Assembly (NCBI GenBank): GCA_947652115.1
Contig: OX393562.1
Location: forward strand, 19,799,510-19,863,509
Reading direction: 5' to 3'
DNA: 64,000 nucleotides
DNA from: Blastomussa wellsi
Lineage: Eukaryota > Cnidaria > Anthozoa > Scleractinia > Plerogyridae
Made by a program: the position numbers and the translations under genes. Positions within the stretch are counted from its first letter, which is position 1. Each line of letters starts with the position of its first letter. Below, piece after piece: positions 10,917 to 25,900 of the stretch. The notes below the pieces were generated by a model. The model was not told where the DNA came from, made no database searches, and saw only the letters and a program-made list of their open reading frames with translations.

Positions 10917-13900
10917 CTAGATAAAGGAAATTGAAACCTTTCATTAGCATTCTTAACATTGACTGTATTCGTTTGGCTATGCAAATCCCAAAACAGACCC
11001 AAATATAACAAATTCATCCAATGAGAATAGGAAGAAAAATATGCAACCACTGCCATCAAGTGCGGGAAAATGTGCCTAAATGAAGTAACCATTGGCTTTG
11101 TCTTTGTTTCCGATTGGTTGAAAAACTCAGCATTTCTGCCCTGATTGGTTAGAAAAAGTTGCAAGCGTTTTGAACCAATAAGAGAGCTCAACGAATGCAA
11201 ACCAAAGAAAAAAATTTTTTATAGTCAAACAACTCTTGGCAACAAAATGAACGATAACAATATCAACTTACAGTAACAAAAGCGTACATTAGATGCATCA
11301 TCGCCAGAGTAACCATCCTCACATCTAAAAAACAAGGCAAGGCAACGTTGGTGTACAAGCCTAAGCTCATCAGGATGACAGTCATAAATCCCTGTTTCAG
11401 AAGCATGAAGGACTAGCAGTATTTCCACACCCCCAGGATGGGATGTTAGTCCATTCCATTAGCCAGTAGCCATTTAAATACCTGGGTGAATTGAGACACA
11501 ATGAGAGTAAAGTGTCTTCCCAAAAACACAGAACAGGCTCAGGTTGGAGTTCGAAACCAGACCGCCCAAACCAGAGTCCAGTGCACTAACCACTAGACCA
11601 CCTTGACCAGTTGAAAAGTAGACAGTAATTGTGGTTTTAGCAGCATTCCAACTAGAAGAACAATTAAAAGAGAAGGAAAGGCCCCCAATCGCTCAAAGCT
11701 TGTAACAGTTGGATATTGGTAACCTTGCAAAAATGCAGAATACTGCATACATACATAGCCTCCCCATGAAGCCCCTCTCTGGCAGTTCATTTTTTTCTTT
11801 TTTCAATAAGCCCTATCACTATTCAGCACGCTCCCCCCCCCCCTCCAAAATGAACAAACATGGCAATTTAAGACAACTTGCAACCTTCATTTCAAAGTCA
11901 TTTATCTAAAACCTTTTTTTTATGACACAGACATATTTATGTCGTGAAAAAAGCCCCCCCCCCCCCCCCCCCACACCCCACCTGTCTGGTATGCTCTCTC
12001 TCCAGGTCTAGGAAAAAGGCCCATCAGGGACTTAATAGTAAGAGCTTTCACAGTAATCTTTATAGGAACTCACTTGTTGCAGTTGCGACCTGTGACTCCC
12101 TTCGTAAGACACTGACAATTGCCTGTATCAGCAGCACAAACTTTAGCATGGGCAGAGCACTGACAAGCTGAAATGAAAAACAAACACGTCTCATAATCTC
12201 CATTACAGTATACCAACTCGATTATTTGGGTCTCTATGCAAAGTCTTACAAGACTCCCCAAATGACGACTGCACAGGATCCTACCATTACAGTGCATTAC
12301 AGCAGCATTCCACAATTATAGCATTCTACAATTATAGCATGATGCCTAAGAAGTATAGAGGAAAGAAAAATATTTCCAAACTTTAAGGGAAAGTGGTAAG
12401 ACCTAGCAGACAAATAAATGTCCACCAGACTAGCACACCCACCCACCCACACAGCCCCCACCACCACCAAAACCACACCCTCATTCATATTCCCACTGCT
12501 CAATAGAATAAAATATGGCTAATCCCAATAAATACGCACCTTCACATTTGCCTCCATTCCTCGGATCTCCATAATATCCTTTAGCACACTGTTCACAGTG
12601 GGCTCCTGTGACAAAACCAAAATACACAGACAAACTGTGTGTTTGAGAAGACCGTTTCATAGTAAGCGTATACTGTCTATGTCTTGCAACATAGGGATTA
12701 AAACAAAATGATACAATATATTTTTGTCACAAAGACAATAGATTGTCCATCAAACACTGTTAAAAAGCTATGACGTCATAAAATTTTTTGTGACTTCATA
12801 ACTTTTACAGTGTAGCAAATTTCAAAACATCGATACAATAGATTTTACATCTGAATGCACTCTATCCATTGGCTTTAATTTCATTTGAGAAAGATGTAAG
12901 CTATGAGAGTTTTTAGCATTTCTGTGTTCTGGTCACATGACTTTCCAAATATGGTCAGCTACCAAAAGTGAAAGCAGTCTCCAATAGAACAAGCATGGCA
13001 AAAAACTAATCCCAGGATTGAAAGGGAACCCAAGATATAATACCCATTTTGTAGTTAGGGGTCTCCCCCCTTAAATAGATTTGAGGTCTGATATGTCCCA
13101 TGATGCAACCAGGACTGATGAAAAATGCAATTAAACCAACAATGAGTGCACAATTAGCTGTCGTTAGTGGTCAGCAGTCCTAGTCTTGCCAGGCTCAGAA
13201 TTCCATGTTCCAGGACATTACGGCACGGTGTAAAAAGGTTGGTAAAGTCTGCATTCGGGCCTAGTGGCCCATCAGGCCGGAGCTCATCCCGGTTTCTGTA
13301 GCATGAAGCGACAGAGAGTGGGATGCTAGTCCATTGCAGGGTTACCCCCAGCAGTAAATTCGCCGGTACCCATTTATACACCTAGGTGAAGTGAGGCACT
13401 GTGAAAGTAAAGTGTCTTGCCTAAGAACACAATGCGGCGCCCTGGCAGGGAGCTTGAACCCGGACTGCCTGATCCAGAGTTCAGCGCACCAAACATTGGG
13501 CCACTGTGCCTCCCAACGGCATGGTGTACAGTCACTATATCATGGCAGTATTTTAGTGTTGTTTAACACATTCTCTCCCCCCAACCCTTCAATACTTTCC
13601 ACTGAACGAGTTGGCTGTTTTGTGGGGATTGCCAGTCATGGGAGCTTAATTCCATCTGGTGGGCCGCAAAGGAGAGTGCCACTGCAATTGGTTCATAAAC
13701 CCTAATGCAACACAGTCAGGCTCTGGACAATTAGAGTCCAATCATTTTTCTTTAGCCATTTAGCAGTAAATCCAGATGTTTCATGACTAAACATATTAGT
13801 GCATTTTCCCATGCTTAGCACACGCTAAGTGTTTTTATGAGTATTTGTTTTGTAACCGTTGGCCTGGTGTGATAACTACGGTTTCAGCTTGAAGAACTTG

Positions 13901-16900
13901 AGGGTATTTAACTCAAAACAGTTACAAATTTCATTGTATATAAGAATACTAGAACTGTAAGATTTATTTCTCCTTTCATTACAATCTAGCCTGACAAAGC
14001 TGTGCCATAACAAGGTGACCACATGTTCTTAGCCCAACAGAATACTGCATTGTGCAAACTGCAATGTAGACGTAAAGTTCATTGTTTCAGGGCAAGATCA
14101 TTCTATCTTACCAGTAGTGTTACCCTCACATTCTCCACAGCTATTTTCCTTCACGCATTTACTGTGGCCATTACACTGACAAGCTGCAACATCAACAAGA
14201 AAATAGCATCCACAACATTTAGCAAATCATGAACGTGTTCAACTACAGCATGTAGCCGCCAATGCCTCGTAGTAAGCCAGAAAACAGTTATTTCTTGCAT
14301 GACTGGTGGAACCTTCAGAACCTGCAGAACAGGCAGTTTAGTTATTGCTAAATAATGTTTAACATAGTTAATGTCAAGGAGCAAATTTGGTGGCATTCTG
14401 GCTAGTGTTTGCAGCACCGCTTTGTGCCTGTGGACGCTTGCTTAACCAGCAGTATACCACAATAGCATATACACATGAATGCTCATGTGCTTATGTGGTG
14501 CCAACGTTGTGTTCGACCTTGTGGTTTGCAGAAGTGTGGCATGTTTGTTCTTCATCCCCTCCCACCCTTCATCTCTTTTATCGGGGTCACCTCCCCTGGG
14601 TAGTTTACAGTTTTTCTTTTTCCACTGGGCCTTTAGGCTTCAGTGTGACGGGTGCCACAGTGGGGGCCTGGCACCTGGGACTTGTGGCTGGGTTGCAGTT
14701 TGTACTGGTCGGTTGGGTGTTCTTCTGCCTTGGGGTGTGATTGCGGTCGCAGCCCCTGGGCCCCTGGGGCACCCAAACACAACTTGCGACAAGGGCATTA
14801 ACCATGTAGAGAACAAACTGTTCATGTATCACACTCCACAAAAAGCACTTGCACCAAAGCACTTGTTCTGCAGGATAAAGCGAGTCAGAGCTTTCAATAA
14901 GATTTGAAATGGTAGGTGGCTATTCTTATGCAACACCTGTCAGAGTGCAATATTAGAAGCTGAAAACCTCTTCTTTTTATGGAATTTCATTAACTCTATC
15001 CAGTGATCCATGACAGAATACCCACCAGAGTTCGAAGACAAATGACAGCATACCTCTTGCAGCCCCCAAGCAGCATGCACACATTTACATTACAATGGTA
15101 GTAAAGTCACAATGAAAATTCTGCAATTACCTGGACAATCTATGAAATTCCAATTTTGCTTTGAACAACTGACAGTGTAATTTCCACTGCCTGGGAAAGG
15201 CCCATCTTTACCGCCTTGCATGCAACTTCCCAGGCCAGTACCAGACCCATCATCACACCAGCCACACCCAGAAAGCTTGTGACAATCACGGCATGACTTC
15301 ATTTCCCGGCACTGGAGACCTGAAATTTTGAGAGAAATTTGCTTTTATTCCAGTTTGATCACTGAATACATGTGAGGTCGAAATTGAAAGAAACTTTTGC
15401 GATAAAATCCTTACAGATTTCTGACAGTGTGAAAGTTGAACACTCCATCATAATGCTTAAAAGTTAGGGAAAGAAATGGGTAAGAGGAATAACGGGCAGT
15501 GTCAAATGCCAAATAAAGAGATTCCTGCATATCCATAATTTGACAAAAATCTTTGGATGACAATTTCTCAGTTTCTGTTTGTATGTCTAGTTTTGTATCT
15601 TGCACTTGTTTTAGAAAACCAGGGTCATGGGAGGATGAAGCTTTGGTAGAGTTTACAAAGTAGCAAAAAACGTAATCTATACATTCTCAGAAACACTCCA
15701 TTTCGACCACCAAGGGAAAGCATTTTGTTTCCATTGCATTTGTGCTATACAGGTGATACCGAAATATGTGTTGGTGTCGATGAGAATCATTTGACATCAC
15801 TCAACAAAATTCACCACCTACTAAATTAATGAATTGCTCCTTAAACAATGAAAGGCTTATCGAGATACTAAATAACATTTAAGCAGGAAAAGTAACCTAA
15901 ACATGTTCCTGTTCCATGTTCCAGCAGCTGCGTGCACTGTAGGTATGGAAAAGTGACCTCAAGAGCTGCCTTAGACACACACTGGCTGTGAGACTCACAC
16001 CACATACAGCCATCATCAGTATCCTCATCAGTATCTTCATGTAAGCAAGCTGTACAGGTCTGTCGTAAATGGCAATCCACTAGAGGGTTGTGTGACGTAC
16101 AAATATCTAAAATGAAGGGCCACATTAAATTATACATAACATGATTTGCGAGTTTCAGTGGTATCTGAAAGTAACTTCAGCTTTTTGAAATGAGAAAGAA
16201 AGAACCTTGCAAAGGGTACCAAGCAATGAACACATGTAAGCCGAAGTCATGATTGGTTTAAGGCTTCACTCTTAATTAGAATGAAATGCCAGCCATTTCC
16301 TTGCTCCTCAACACAGACCCCCATCATGTTCATGGCAGTTCTTTTCACTCACTTTTTGTATTCCATCTCAACCTTTTGCAATCCTAACCAATATTTTCCT
16401 TTTTTGAGTTTGGTGTATTACATCTATACCTCATTGGTGTTTCACTTCTTAGCAAATATTAGTTTTGAGGGCTCATTTGCTTTGGAGTTAATTTTGCAGA
16501 TCATAAAATTAAGCAATAGAGGACATTTCCATGTTTACACAGCCTCATCTAAACACAAGGGGGTTTGGGAGAAATTGAGACAGTTATATGTCTCAGGTTT
16601 GCATAGCTTTTGAGAATTCTCCCAAATCCCCAAGTGTTTAGATGAGGCTATGTGAACAAGGAAAAAGGCCTCTATTGCTTTTATAAATTTTTTCTTAAAA
16701 ATACACAAGAAACTTATCTTGTTTACATACATGTACTCTCATCTAGACACACCTATCAACCAATGAGACTGCACATACTGGTAGTATCTCAGTTTATAAT
16801 GCTAGTTACTGCATACATAACAAGTTATACACTGTTTTTCACACACATACATACCATTAGGTGACAGCAGTATTACAACAGCAGAAGAGCGAGTGTTTGA

Positions 16901-19900
16901 CTTAAAGCAGTTGAGTGAAGAGCTTGGTGACATACAATCTCCTGGACAAAAGAAACAATTTACCCATATATTTTAAGGCTGCATTCTTGAAGCTCGAGAA
17001 TTACACCTGTTGGCAAGTCCACCTACAGTGTTCTAAATTATGACTTGCTCCTATCTGGCCTCCTGCCACAGGGGTAGATCTGTTTTTGAGGTGATCAATT
17101 CAAATCCTTGCAAGTTTACAGATTGTTTTTCCGCCTCTTTACTAGGATTATACCCTGTATTAGGAGAATACCAGCCCATGCTTAGTATATACAAGCCTGT
17201 CAATAGTGCCTCACAGCTTGATCTAAGCCAACTTGTGACTGGATAAAAAACGCAATTGGCATGAAGGAAAGGAAGAAAAAAATGACTCTTGTGACTCACA
17301 TAACTTTCGAAAGCACCACTTACGATTAAAAGTTTGCTGTGCTTGTTGCTTTGTTACTAAGAGAAAAATAAAGAGAGTTGAGCTTATTAGGCACTTCCAA
17401 ACAGACTTACCAAGGGAATACTGAAGGAACGAGTTAAACATTTGTCCGTGAAATCCACCAAAGGCATACATGACGCTATAAAAATTATTAAAAAATATTT
17501 GCAAATTAGCCACATACATAATGTTGAACCACACTGGTTATCAATAGTGTGACATCCTTTACCTGTTAGCTGCTACAGCTGAGTGTCCGTAGCGTGATAT
17601 AGTCTTTGGTTCCACAGAATCACTTGGAATCTTCCACTTATTGTATTCTGATGTAAAAACATTTGAAAAGTCAGGATTTCTAAACAATTTCCTTAGAACA
17701 ATCGGTACATTTTAAATATTCTTGGCCACCTCATTCTAAGGGTCTCTCCTCTTCCTGCCTGCTCTAGGTGCTGCTCACTCTTACTCTAAGGGAGGGATGG
17801 GGGCCCACGGGAAAGATGTGGAGACCTTAATGACTGGCCTAGCTCACCAAGAGTTCTGTGAAGCCCAGTTGGTTAGAGCACCCAACCAGTGTCTGGGAGA
17901 TCATGGGTTTGAATCCTGTTGGGACAATTGATCATTTCATCTTATCATTAAATTTGACAAAATTGCCTTTGTTTCCAAATGCTTTCATCAGATTCTTTGC
18001 AAATATTAGGTTACAGGAATCATGTCTAACTGTAAATTATCAGTTTCAGATAACTGCTAGTTAAGTAGCATTCTGCTAAATAGAAATGAAATGTGAAGTA
18101 CTTTTGTCATACGTCGGCAAAAAAACTAATTATTTTCAATAAATAAAAAAATGATCACCAACACACTCACCAATATCAAACACCATCAGATGTTGAGACA
18201 CCATTCCACTGTCCCCTCTGCCACCAAACACGATCATTGTGCTACCAACAACAACTGCTGAATGAAGAAACCTTGGAACACTACTGGAATGCTGAAAATG
18301 CCATCCTTTACTTTTGGGATGATAGTAAAATGTGTCGCTGGATGTTTTGTAGCAGGTGCTGTTAAGCATTCTGTATCCTCCATGTACATAGATACGCCCA
18401 GTGTCTGGGTGAAGCACACTGCTGTGCCCAAACGTTGGTCTTATGCTACTCGGTGCACTTTGTTCTGTTCTCCACACCTGCTCCTCTACAGATAATAATG
18501 AAAAGAGAGAGGAGTAAGTTGTCATATCTTTTGCACATGTGCATGTAAATATTAGTGTTCTCCCTAGTTTTCAGCAATGCAGGCAAAACAGCTTTAATTT
18601 CACAAGGTCTAGTCTGTGTATCCTACAAATCCCTGCAGCCCCTTTCAATTCCCTTTCAATACTTGCCATTGCTGAATGGTTGTATTCTGAAAGCAAACCT
18701 GTTGTCTGGGTAACTAGAATAGAAGTTCAATGTGAACATTAGCTGGCTCAAGTCCCTGCAGGTTTAATATATGAAATTTGGGAGAACAAGACTTACTTCA
18801 CACTTCTTTTTCTGCAGTGTGGTTAAAGTGTGGCCATTTTATTAAGACTTACTAACTCTTTTCAGACACAGTGTAAACAGTAATGTAAATGTTGTCACAC
18901 CAGCATGGCAAAATCAATGTGCACAGGCCAGTTAGCTCAGTGACTTCTCCAAGGTGGCATATTTCATCCACGACTGGACCTTGTCCATCTGACTTTACTA
19001 CCATTTTTTCCATGTTTTGATTTTCATAAAACATTCACAAGTTTGCCTTGACAAACTGTCGCCTTTCTTGTTTCTAGTGCTAATTATTAAACGGTAAAAA
19101 AAAACAGTTTGCTGGATCTACAGTAGGTCTCCTCCATTCATTTTGATACAATTAGCCACCGAATATCACTGTCACATCTTTTGCCAGAAATATACTGCTC
19201 CCCTTTGTTGTTCACATTCATCGCAAAAACAAAGACTTGACACAGCGGCTTGATGTGAATCACCCTTGGGTGCAGTACATGTGTCATTTGCTTACCGAGT
19301 CCGAACACCTGGATCAAGTTTGTAACGCCACGGTCTGGACTATATCCAAACAAAACAATCATGTCATTTCCAACAACAGTGGCTGTGTGTCCTGTGACAC
19401 TCACTGGTTTGTCAACAGGATTACGTAATAGAGTCCAATGTCTTGATGTTGTGTTAAATGTCCATGTCTCTTTAGAAATAACTCCATTCTTGCAAGTTCC
19501 ACCAAACAGGATCAAAGAATTCTGAAACCAGCAGTCAGTTAATGTCAGTTACACATGTGAGTTTCACCTGCATTGCATGTACAATTATTACGGTACAAAA
19601 TTTTAAACTGAGAATTATAACAGAAAAAAATTAAAATTAAAGCATAAACAACCAGCTCTAGTTACGGCGACTTTCCGAATGCTCAAGGTGGTCACTAATG
19701 AGAGCTTTTACTGTACGAAGATTCATTATTATTCTTGATGGCAATAATAAAATGTTGTCAACTGGTGCTGCCTTTGAGCAGCATGTACTTGACTCCTCAA
19801 ACCAACTTAAGGTCTTTTATAAGCTGTAAAGGCATGTCTGCCACGATAAATTTATAAAACAGGAATACAAACAAGAAAATAACATTCACCTACATCAAAT

Positions 19901-22900
19901 GCCACCAAGGAATGTCCGTATCTTGCTGCAGGTCCTTGGTGATTTTCACTAGAAGCTTGAATTACCTCCCACATGTTCTCTTTGATGCTATACCTAAAAA
20001 ACACAAGATAATTTTTAACACCAGTTTGAGAAGGATGAAGCGATTTCCACTCATGTATATTTTCTACTACAGGTACATGACCACTTCTGTTGTACATCAT
20101 CAAGTAATAGAAATTTTATAAAGTGGTCAGCAAACTGATTTCAAGTACCTCGCTAGTGTATCCAGGAGCCCCTTTGATAAAGACAGCCCACCATACATCC
20201 ATAAATAGTTTCCAATAACCACCATTGCATGAGAAGCAACTCCATCTAAAATTTCTTGGAAATAAAGCGAATCAAATGACCTCAAAGCTTAAAACTACAT
20301 ATGTATAATATAATAAGTATCACCCGGCTTTAGCGAACTCAGTCCGCAGCTTCACTGGTTAAGTTAAGGACATTCGCACTAATTGTTTGTGCGCATTGTT
20401 ACTGTGCACGGAATTTGTCACGCCACGTCATCCATCGAGCGCATGCACTGAGAAAAAACAAAGGGCCAGAAGCCGTTTCGTAGCTTTGCTGGTAGTCCAC
20501 TCTCTTAAATGGTCGGTGACCTCTACTTTTTTTTCCATGAATTAGTTTTATTTACAATTCTTGGCAGATTGTCAAAAAATGAACAAAAAGTTTAAAAATT
20601 TTGAAGTTTTCTGCCCAGAGGACATCGAATCCTGCCATCCTGCGGCTGTTTGGCAAGTGGAAATGTGGTCGCTAAATGCAAATTTTTACTTCAAGGAACC
20701 ACACCAATTGAATAAATTCACTTTATGGGTCCATTTAATTTCACAGAGATAAGTTCATTTCAAAGATTTATTTGCAATATTTTTGTGCTTACAGACACTC
20801 CGCTAATGAAGCGTGAGTTTTCAGATTTAGGGTGTTCTTCTGGGCATGTTATCTCCAAAACGAAGTCGGTGACGCCCATTTTTTTGTATTTCTTACATCA
20901 GTTACTCATTATCTTACAGTGGAGAATTTCAGAAAAAAATCAATGGTAGAAAATTTTTGCGCAAACATCCTTAAGTTCGGAATTTCGAATGAACTTTTCA
21001 GTTGCCCAGAAATAATTATTATTCTTAAATTCCTGTAAAAAAAAGTTTGCTATAAAGTAGCATGATCACTTGTAATACAATTTGTATGCATTATTTAATA
21101 CCTTGGTTATTTGCTATAGGTGAGCTCCAAAAACTCCTTTTATCAGATATGTTACAAGATTCACCTGCAACATAAAAAACAACATTTTATAAAACCACAC
21201 ACAGTGAGCTGTCAAATATCCACCATAAATTTATGGCTCAAGCAGATCATTCACATGTATGACATAATACACATACATGTACACATGCAATGATCTCAAA
21301 CTCATCACATTATAATTCATCACATTAAAACAAAGGAAATCGGAACCATGACAGTGACAAGGAAGTGATCTTAGCAAGCGTAGATTTTTGTGGGTACTGG
21401 CTTTAACAAACCAGTAACCATTATACTCTCCTGTCTGTAAGTAAGAACGAAAGTAATTCTTTTTTTTTAGTTAACCTCTGACCGACACAAAGTCAAAACA
21501 TGGGACAATGCAGGCTCATTTTCTGACAGGTTTTGTCGCTCTTGCTTGCACCTTGTCAGCTCGATTTTGGTAAGTAGGCAATGCTTAATTCTTTCTTTTT
21601 ATCTCAAAAACTGCAACATGACAACATGGAAAAAAATTGTTCAAATATTTCTGAAAGAAGCATCAAATGAAATTTCCACATATGTATGCTTTAATGGTGG
21701 CATACTACGTTTCTTATCAAACATAGCATAATTATGAGGAAAACTTGATATCACTAGGGGTAACTATTGAGGTCATTTTGACTATTGCGATAGTGTTGTG
21801 ATAGTACTGATACTATTGTGATAGTGACATGTTAGTGTTAAAATTAGCAGACCAAGTCGGCAAGTTGGTTTTTGCCTAAAATTGTCCTTTGAACTCAGAA
21901 TAATGAACAGCACAGACAGACAAGAACAAAAGAGGAATTTCTTTATTTAAGGAAGACAATACAAGAGATCATTTAAAAACTACCGTAACTATCGATATAA
22001 TATGAAACTGTCGCGATTATTATCGATAATTAAACTTGCTATTAATGTATTGCTATCGGAACACTTACAATCGCAATGCATTGATACACCCCTAGGTATC
22101 ACAAATGGAAATAAAGCACATAGAAATGTTTCTTTTAAGGAGCACCAAGCAAAATAATTGTTGTAGATAAAACATCAAAAGTAATTTGTCAGTTTTGGCA
22201 GCAATTTGGCAGCAATGAGCCAGCTGGGCCCCACCAATCCACTGGATTGAAACAGATTGGTTATAATATTTATCATTATAACAGCACTGCAGCAGTTATT
22301 AGCTACTTGAGCACAAACCTGTATGCCCATTGGTGCAGTTACACTTCCTTGTCTCTGCATCACACGAGTTGTCAACATCACACAGAACATGACAGGTTGG
22401 TGTGCTACAGTTACTCGATGTCCACCCAGCATCACACTCACACATTTGACCTGACTGTTTAGTGACACATAAACCATGGCTACCACACTCTATAGAGCAC
22501 TCCTTTTCAAAACTACAAATTAAAAGAAAATGATGTCATGATGATTACCGGTATACAATAAGCCCGAATATGCACACACACTCTTGGCGTCTTTATTATA
22601 TAAAACAGATTAGATTCCATGCTGCTGTGCATCTGTTCAGTAATAGATCACACAAGAAGTCAAAATGCGGTAAGAACATCATTGACACCCACAGCTATCG
22701 TCTCATGTGCCACTTTAAGCCACATTTTGATGTCATCAGTGATCTACTACTGAACAGATGCATGACAACATGAAATCTATTTGTTAATGTGAGAAGTGAT
22801 CTTAAGTAATGTGAATGCAAAGCCACTTTTAATTAAATGGGGCTAAATGTAATTTAGGCAAGGTTAAACTCGAGACAATGCTGGCCAGCGGTTTCCCACT

Positions 22901-25900
22901 ATTGTTAGGGACGCCCCGATAGTATTTGCAGGGCCGTTTAGTGATTTACAGCTCTTGTGCAAAGGTCAAGCAATTGCTCGCGTGGTTTTATGTGCTGGAT
23001 TGCTCTTGCTCCCAGCCCCTCCTTCCCTTTGGTAAGTATTGGTAAGTATGGGTAAGGCCCAACTTGCCCGCTCTCCACTGATTTCTATCAGTGTGACGGT
23101 GCCTTGGTGGTGGCCGCTCACAGGGTTGTCATGGTTACCTCACGCCCCCTTTTTGCTGGCGGCCCCCCACTGAGCCTTATGGCACCACCCTCCACACTCA
23201 TCTATTGGTGATGAGTTTAATTATTATTAATTTTTATACACTTGTGTGTACACATGAAATAATTTTAAACAAAATAATGCACATGAGCCAAATTCAAACC
23301 AGTATAAACAAGGCCAGTTTCATCAAAAAAATGGAATGAAATTTGCGAAGTTCCAGTGCGAACTGAGGACAACACTGTTCTTGTCTGAACCACAAGTCAT
23401 AGCAGGTAGCATTTGCAAGGCTACTATTAAATTTTATTAACAAGTTATTGTGAAAGTTATATCTTTCTTCTTTCATTCATTTCTATGATAGAATAACTTA
23501 CCGGTAGTGTTCATAGTGTATGGGCCGAGAACATTAAAGGATTTGATCTGAGGCAGAGAAAAATTCATCATATGCTCAGATACCAGCTGATAGCAATCTA
23601 TTTCAATCTGGCGTACCTGTATGTGACATTAAACCAGCAATTTCCAACTGTTGATTTTTCTTCTTTTCCTGTGAGAACAATGAATGCGGAGCCAGAACTT
23701 GCTCTGAGTTGAAGAAGTGGTTCAGCCTTTGTTCTAGTTTCAGCTGTAAGGATGTCACTAACATTTACAATAATTAAAATAATCAAATGCTTGTTAACTT
23801 TTCTAGCAACAAACTTATTAAAGAATAAAGCAAATGCAATTAATAAATAAAATTGCACGATAGTTTATTCCTGATATTAAAAGGATTAATAGTCAGATAT
23901 TCAGCAACCAATCACACAGTAAACTAACAATATAGATGTTCTAATTTAGACAACTCTTAGTCAATATATTGCAAGCATTAATCTCTGTGGTATTTACAAA
24001 ATGATATATCAGTCTTACGGTTTGTGGATAACACACCTGCCACATTGCCTGCTCATAGAGCTGGCTGCAATTAGCACACAAGGACGTTACAAAGGAAAAA
24101 GGTGTAGTTTATAGAAGGTTATCATGATGGTAATTAAGTTCCAAGTGAATAAAAAATGGTTCTTACAATTTAAAGCTAATAAATGTACATGTTGCAGATT
24201 AAATCAATTGGTATTCAGGTTACCTGTAAATCTGTTTCCACCCGCTGCTTTGAAACTGAAGATACTTTCAAAATCACAAGTCAGACTGGTAAATTTCGTA
24301 TCATGCTGTGCCAATCTCGATCACATAAATTAAGAAATTTTATTACGTGGACACTATTTATTTATTTATTGAAAAGCCAACAGAAAGCTTCGTGACTTTC
24401 GGGTTGTTGGCTCGATAGTGTCATTATTGTTCATACAAATTCTGGAAAAACTATATGTTTACATCGCCATGAAGCAACCATTAAAATCACATTAATTGCT
24501 GACAGGACGCTCGCAAACATGAACCATGTGACAATTTTTTTCAGATCACATGTTATTTATTGAACTGCTTGCAGCTTCGAGTTCAAATTTCTAACTGCAG
24601 TTTTACCACCCTAGTGATTTTGGTAGTAACACGTTTGTATGAATGACATAAAATAACGTGAAGTCATTGAAAGAAGTCCAATAAATTGTTATCTTTGCTG
24701 GGTTGGAAACAGATTTAACCTAAAAACCAATTTAAATTGCAACATACATACACTGTAAATAATTAAACTTATAGAAAAAGGTCTCACCTAACAATAGCAA
24801 GAATTGGTGACTGAACTGAGCTGCCATCATAGATAATCAATGTTCTTTTACCACAAGGACCAGAAAATGCATTTATTTTCAATATCACAGATCTATTATT
24901 TCTGGGTCTGGAAAAGTTGTAAATAATTATTAACAACTGTACGCAAGAGATTTGCAATGTAAACACAACACAGAAAATGGCATTTCTAACAAAATCTAAT
25001 AATTATAAATGTATGAGAGTGTAGATCATGTTCTGGCATTTTAAGGTGGCTACACAGGGTAATCATAATAATTATACGATGCCGCACACTGGTGTTGCAT
25101 TTTGAAAACTGGTTTTCATATTCGCTTTACTCCCAGCTCAGTCAAACTTGTCAAATAAAATAAGCAATGATAAAATATTGATCTACAACCATCTCTGATA
25201 AATTAATGCTTGAAGTCATGACTTAAGACCACCAAAACAAATGTAACTTTTAGTGTTTGTGTGCTTTTAAATGCGATTTTCTTCAATTTCCAAGTTTGTT
25301 GTTTTTGCCTCTTCGTAAAATTTGATCTTACAGATTTTCCTGAAAAATGAGCATCATGTGAACCAAAACAGCTATATCCCCTCTGCCAAATTTTACCAAA
25401 TTCACCAAAAGGAAACTAGAGAAAACGTGGACGAAGCTGGTACCTTTGCCGTTTACATTTGTAACAACTCGCCAAGAGCGTAATTTGAGCATGCATCAAT
25501 CCTGGAACCAAGAACTTTGCCAGTACTGGGCGTTTGATGTAAGTCCATAAAGAAAATGTACAAACTCATAGTGTTTGGAAGTTTAAACAGCAATCTGGCC
25601 ATAAAAATCACGTCACCTTGATTCAAACTTTGAAATTTGACAAACAAACATGCAACGGTGGTGTTGCTATTCTTGGCAAACAATCCCAGCATCAGTAAGA
25701 TTTAAAATCCTGTAGGTGGTCATTAGGAGCCAATCAGCTCGCTAGTCCAAAATCTGGACTAAACTGATTTAAACAGGCCTGTCATTGGATCGGCGTAAAT
25801 AAAGAAATTGTGCTCCGGTCCAGAGGCTTTTCGCGCGGGTCAAAACAAGACAAAAACCAAAACCGGAAACCATGCATAAAAAGCCTCTGGCACCCAGGGT

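Noticed and set aside
14280..14335. Possible extra attractin exon after an acceptor-like ctgcag
   Set aside because: Exons 15 and 16 already join in phase at the conserved CPACQCNGHS boundary, so no extra exon is needed.
15411..15605. Minus-strand frame between PSI exons as a lectin-domain exon
   Set aside because: It lacks the cysteines and WND-type motifs of C-type lectins, and has no clear splice acceptor.
17858..17935. Functional tRNA gene
   Set aside because: Has A- and B-box-like blocks but no acceptor stem or complete cloverleaf; better explained as a SINE head.
23474..23533. Exon-like stretch with good acceptor and GTAAGT donor between attractin exons 4 and 5
   Set aside because: Including it brings an in-frame TGA, while exon 4 joins exon 5 directly in phase and the join matches the CUB-to-EGF boundary of attractins.
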